This document shows, piece by piece, positions 6,007 to 7,193 of a stretch of 7,193 bases of DNA. Source of the stretch: Acholeplasmataceae bacterium (GTDB lineage Bacteria; Bacillota_I; Bacilli_A; Acholeplasmatales; Acholeplasmataceae); the NCBI GenBank assembly GCA_030656435.1, contig JAUSOA010000193.1:1-7193 (forward strand), read 5' to 3'. Under the pieces are notes generated by a model. The model ran no database searches, was not told the DNA's origin, and saw only the letters and a program-made list of their open reading frames with translations. The position numbers were made by a program, and so were the translations under genes. Position 1 is the first letter of the stretch. Each line of letters starts with the position of its first letter.

Positions 6007-7193
6007 ATGCAGGTTGTCAATAAAAAATGGTCCCTAGAAAAATTTCTAGAGGTACGCAAGGAAGTACTCGCATCTTGGCCAACAGGAAGTTCGCCTTTTT
6101 TGGACTTAGATGTTGCTGTAGAGAATCTAAGAAAGGTTCCTGCACATAAAAATTTCGCATTAAAGCTTATGGAAGCAAAGGCACAGGGTAGAACCTATGT
6201 TCAACCACGTGCTGGTGTTGCTCTTTTAAACGAACATATCGATCTCATGCGTCATCTAGAAAAGGCTGGCGCTGATTTTTTGCCAGCAACAATAGATTCC
6301 TATACAAGACATAATCGTTATGCCGAAGCTGAAGAAGGTGTCAAGGTCAGTCAACAGGAAGGTCGCTCTATGCTCAATGGTTTCCCTGCTGTTAATCATG
6401 GTGTTGAAGCATGTAAGGAGGTTCTAGATTCAGTGAACGTCCCTATGCAAGCAAGACATGGGACTCCTGATGGTAGACTTTTAGCAGAAATCATCCATGC
6501 TGCAGGTTGGACTTCAAATGAAGGTGGCGGAATTTCATATAATCTTCCATATGCTAAAAATATCTCTTTATCTGACTCTATTTATTACTGGCAATATTGC
6601 GACCGTTTGGTTGGTTATTATGAGGATCATGGAATTCATATCAACCGTGAACCCTTTGGTCCATTAACTGGAACGCTTGTTCCACCATCGATTGCAATTT
6701 CTATAGGTATTATTGAAGCACTTCTTGCTGCAGAGCAAGGCGTGAGAAATATCACAGTGGGATATGGTCAATGCGGTAACATCATTCAAGATGTTGCGTC
6801 TATTCATATGCTACAGGAATTAACAGATGAATATTTAAAAAAATACGGATATAATGATGTATTTGTAACGACGGTATTCCATCAATGGATGGGAGGATTC
6901 CCATCCGATGAAGCGAAAGCTGCAGGTTTGATTGCAATGGCTTCTACGGTTGCTGCACTGGCAGGTGCAACAAAAATGATTACAAAAACTCCTTATGAAT
7001 CTATTGGTGTTCCAACCAAAGAAATCAATGGCTTTGGAATTAGAGAATCTAAAATGGTTGTTACTTTACTTAAAGACCAAAAAATGCAATCTTCTACTTT
7101 ACTGAAGCAAGAAAAACTGCAGATTAGAAAAGAAGTCACATGCTTACTTGATACAGTTTATGAACTTGGTAACAATTACATAGCGGTTGGCGC
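6007..7193 (+). CDS. glmE: Glutamate mutase (methylaspartate mutase), epsilon catalytic subunit (3' end beyond the right edge)
   Basis: 395 codons of the large subunit are visible; the family is usually about 480 residues, so roughly 85-90 are missing off the right edge. It forms the TIM barrel in which adenosylcobalamin radical chemistry rearranges glutamate to 3-methylaspartate. The three arginines that grip the substrate in the Clostridium cochlearium enzyme (66, 100, 149) appear as Arg68 (QPRAG), Arg101 (TRHNRY) and Arg150 (QARHG). Glu172 (NEGGG), Tyr178, Tyr182, Lys327 and Glu331 (KTPYE) also match known active-site residues, so the enzyme looks functional. An AGGAGA site overlaps the glmL stop, and the start lies 10 bp after it. 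In other glutamate fermenters methylaspartate ammonia-lyase commonly follows; that part is not in view. Confidence 0.97.
   Translation, partial: MQVVNKKWSLEKFLEVRKEVLASWPTGSSPFLDLDVAVENLRKVPAHKNFALKLMEAKAQGRTYVQPRAGVALLNEHIDLMRHLEKAGADFLPATIDSYTRHNRYAEAEEGVKVSQQEGRSMLNGFPAVNHGVEACKEVLDSVNVPMQARHGTPDGRLLAEIIHAAGWTSNEGGGISYNLPYAKNISLSDSIYYWQYCDRLVGYYEDHGIHINREPFGPLTGTLVPPSIAISIGIIEALLAAEQGVRNITVGYGQCGNIIQDVASIHMLQELTDEYLKKYGYNDVFVTTVFHQWMGGFPSDEAKAAGLIAMASTVAALAGATKMITKTPYESIGVPTKEINGFGIRESKMVVTLLKDQKMQSSTLLKQEKLQIRKEVTCLLDTVYELGNNYIAVG

Noticed and set aside
1..7193. Defence system, prophage, insertion sequence or biosynthetic cluster
   Set aside because: All genes are assigned to metabolic or membrane enzymes, and I saw no transposase, terminal repeats, tRNA or phage genes on either strand.

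Overview
The window comes from a low-GC, AT-rich bacterium with strong Shine-Dalgarno sites (AGGAGG-type), tight gene packing and the standard genetic code: every tryptophan I read is TGG and no reading frame contains TGA. This suggests Bacillota or the neighbouring wall-less or near-wall-less lineages (Haloplasma, Turicibacter, Izemoplasma or Acholeplasma-like). I cannot name the species from the sequence.

Layout. The left 4.05 kb is entirely on the minus strand, in three transcription units. (i) A Nudix ADP-ribose pyrophosphatase-like gene (810-1343) is followed 9 bp later by a PlsC-type acyltransferase with a C-terminal zinc ribbon (800 to beyond the left edge). (ii) A membrane-anchored endonuclease/exonuclease/phosphatase (EEP) family protein (1452-2549) has its own promoter and terminator. 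(iii) A two-gene operon (4053-2651) encodes the alpha and beta subunits of a class I, iron-sulfur fumarase-type hydro-lyase and ends in a clean hairpin terminator. The right part, on the plus strand, is glmS-glmL-glmE (4207 to beyond the right edge): the small cobalamin-binding subunit, the reactivating ATPase and the large catalytic subunit of adenosylcobalamin-dependent glutamate mutase.

How the genes fit together. Glutamate mutase converts L-glutamate to (2S,3S)-3-methylaspartate, the first step of the methylaspartate pathway of glutamate fermentation. Later steps are deamination to mesaconate, hydration of mesaconate to citramalate, and cleavage to acetate and pyruvate. The hydration step is carried out by a two-subunit class I hydro-lyase, so the divergent 'fumarase' pair is a good mesaconase candidate. 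The ammonia-lyase and citramalate lyase would be expected beyond the right edge. The 153-bp divergent spacer (4054-4206) holds both promoters, four copies of the heptamer TTGTATT/AATACAA (two forming a palindrome over the likely glm -10 box) and a cre-like sequence, suggesting joint, carbon-controlled regulation.

I found no mobile element, CRISPR array, RNA gene or defence system. The most interesting content is the divergent glutamate-fermentation locus and its putative operators.
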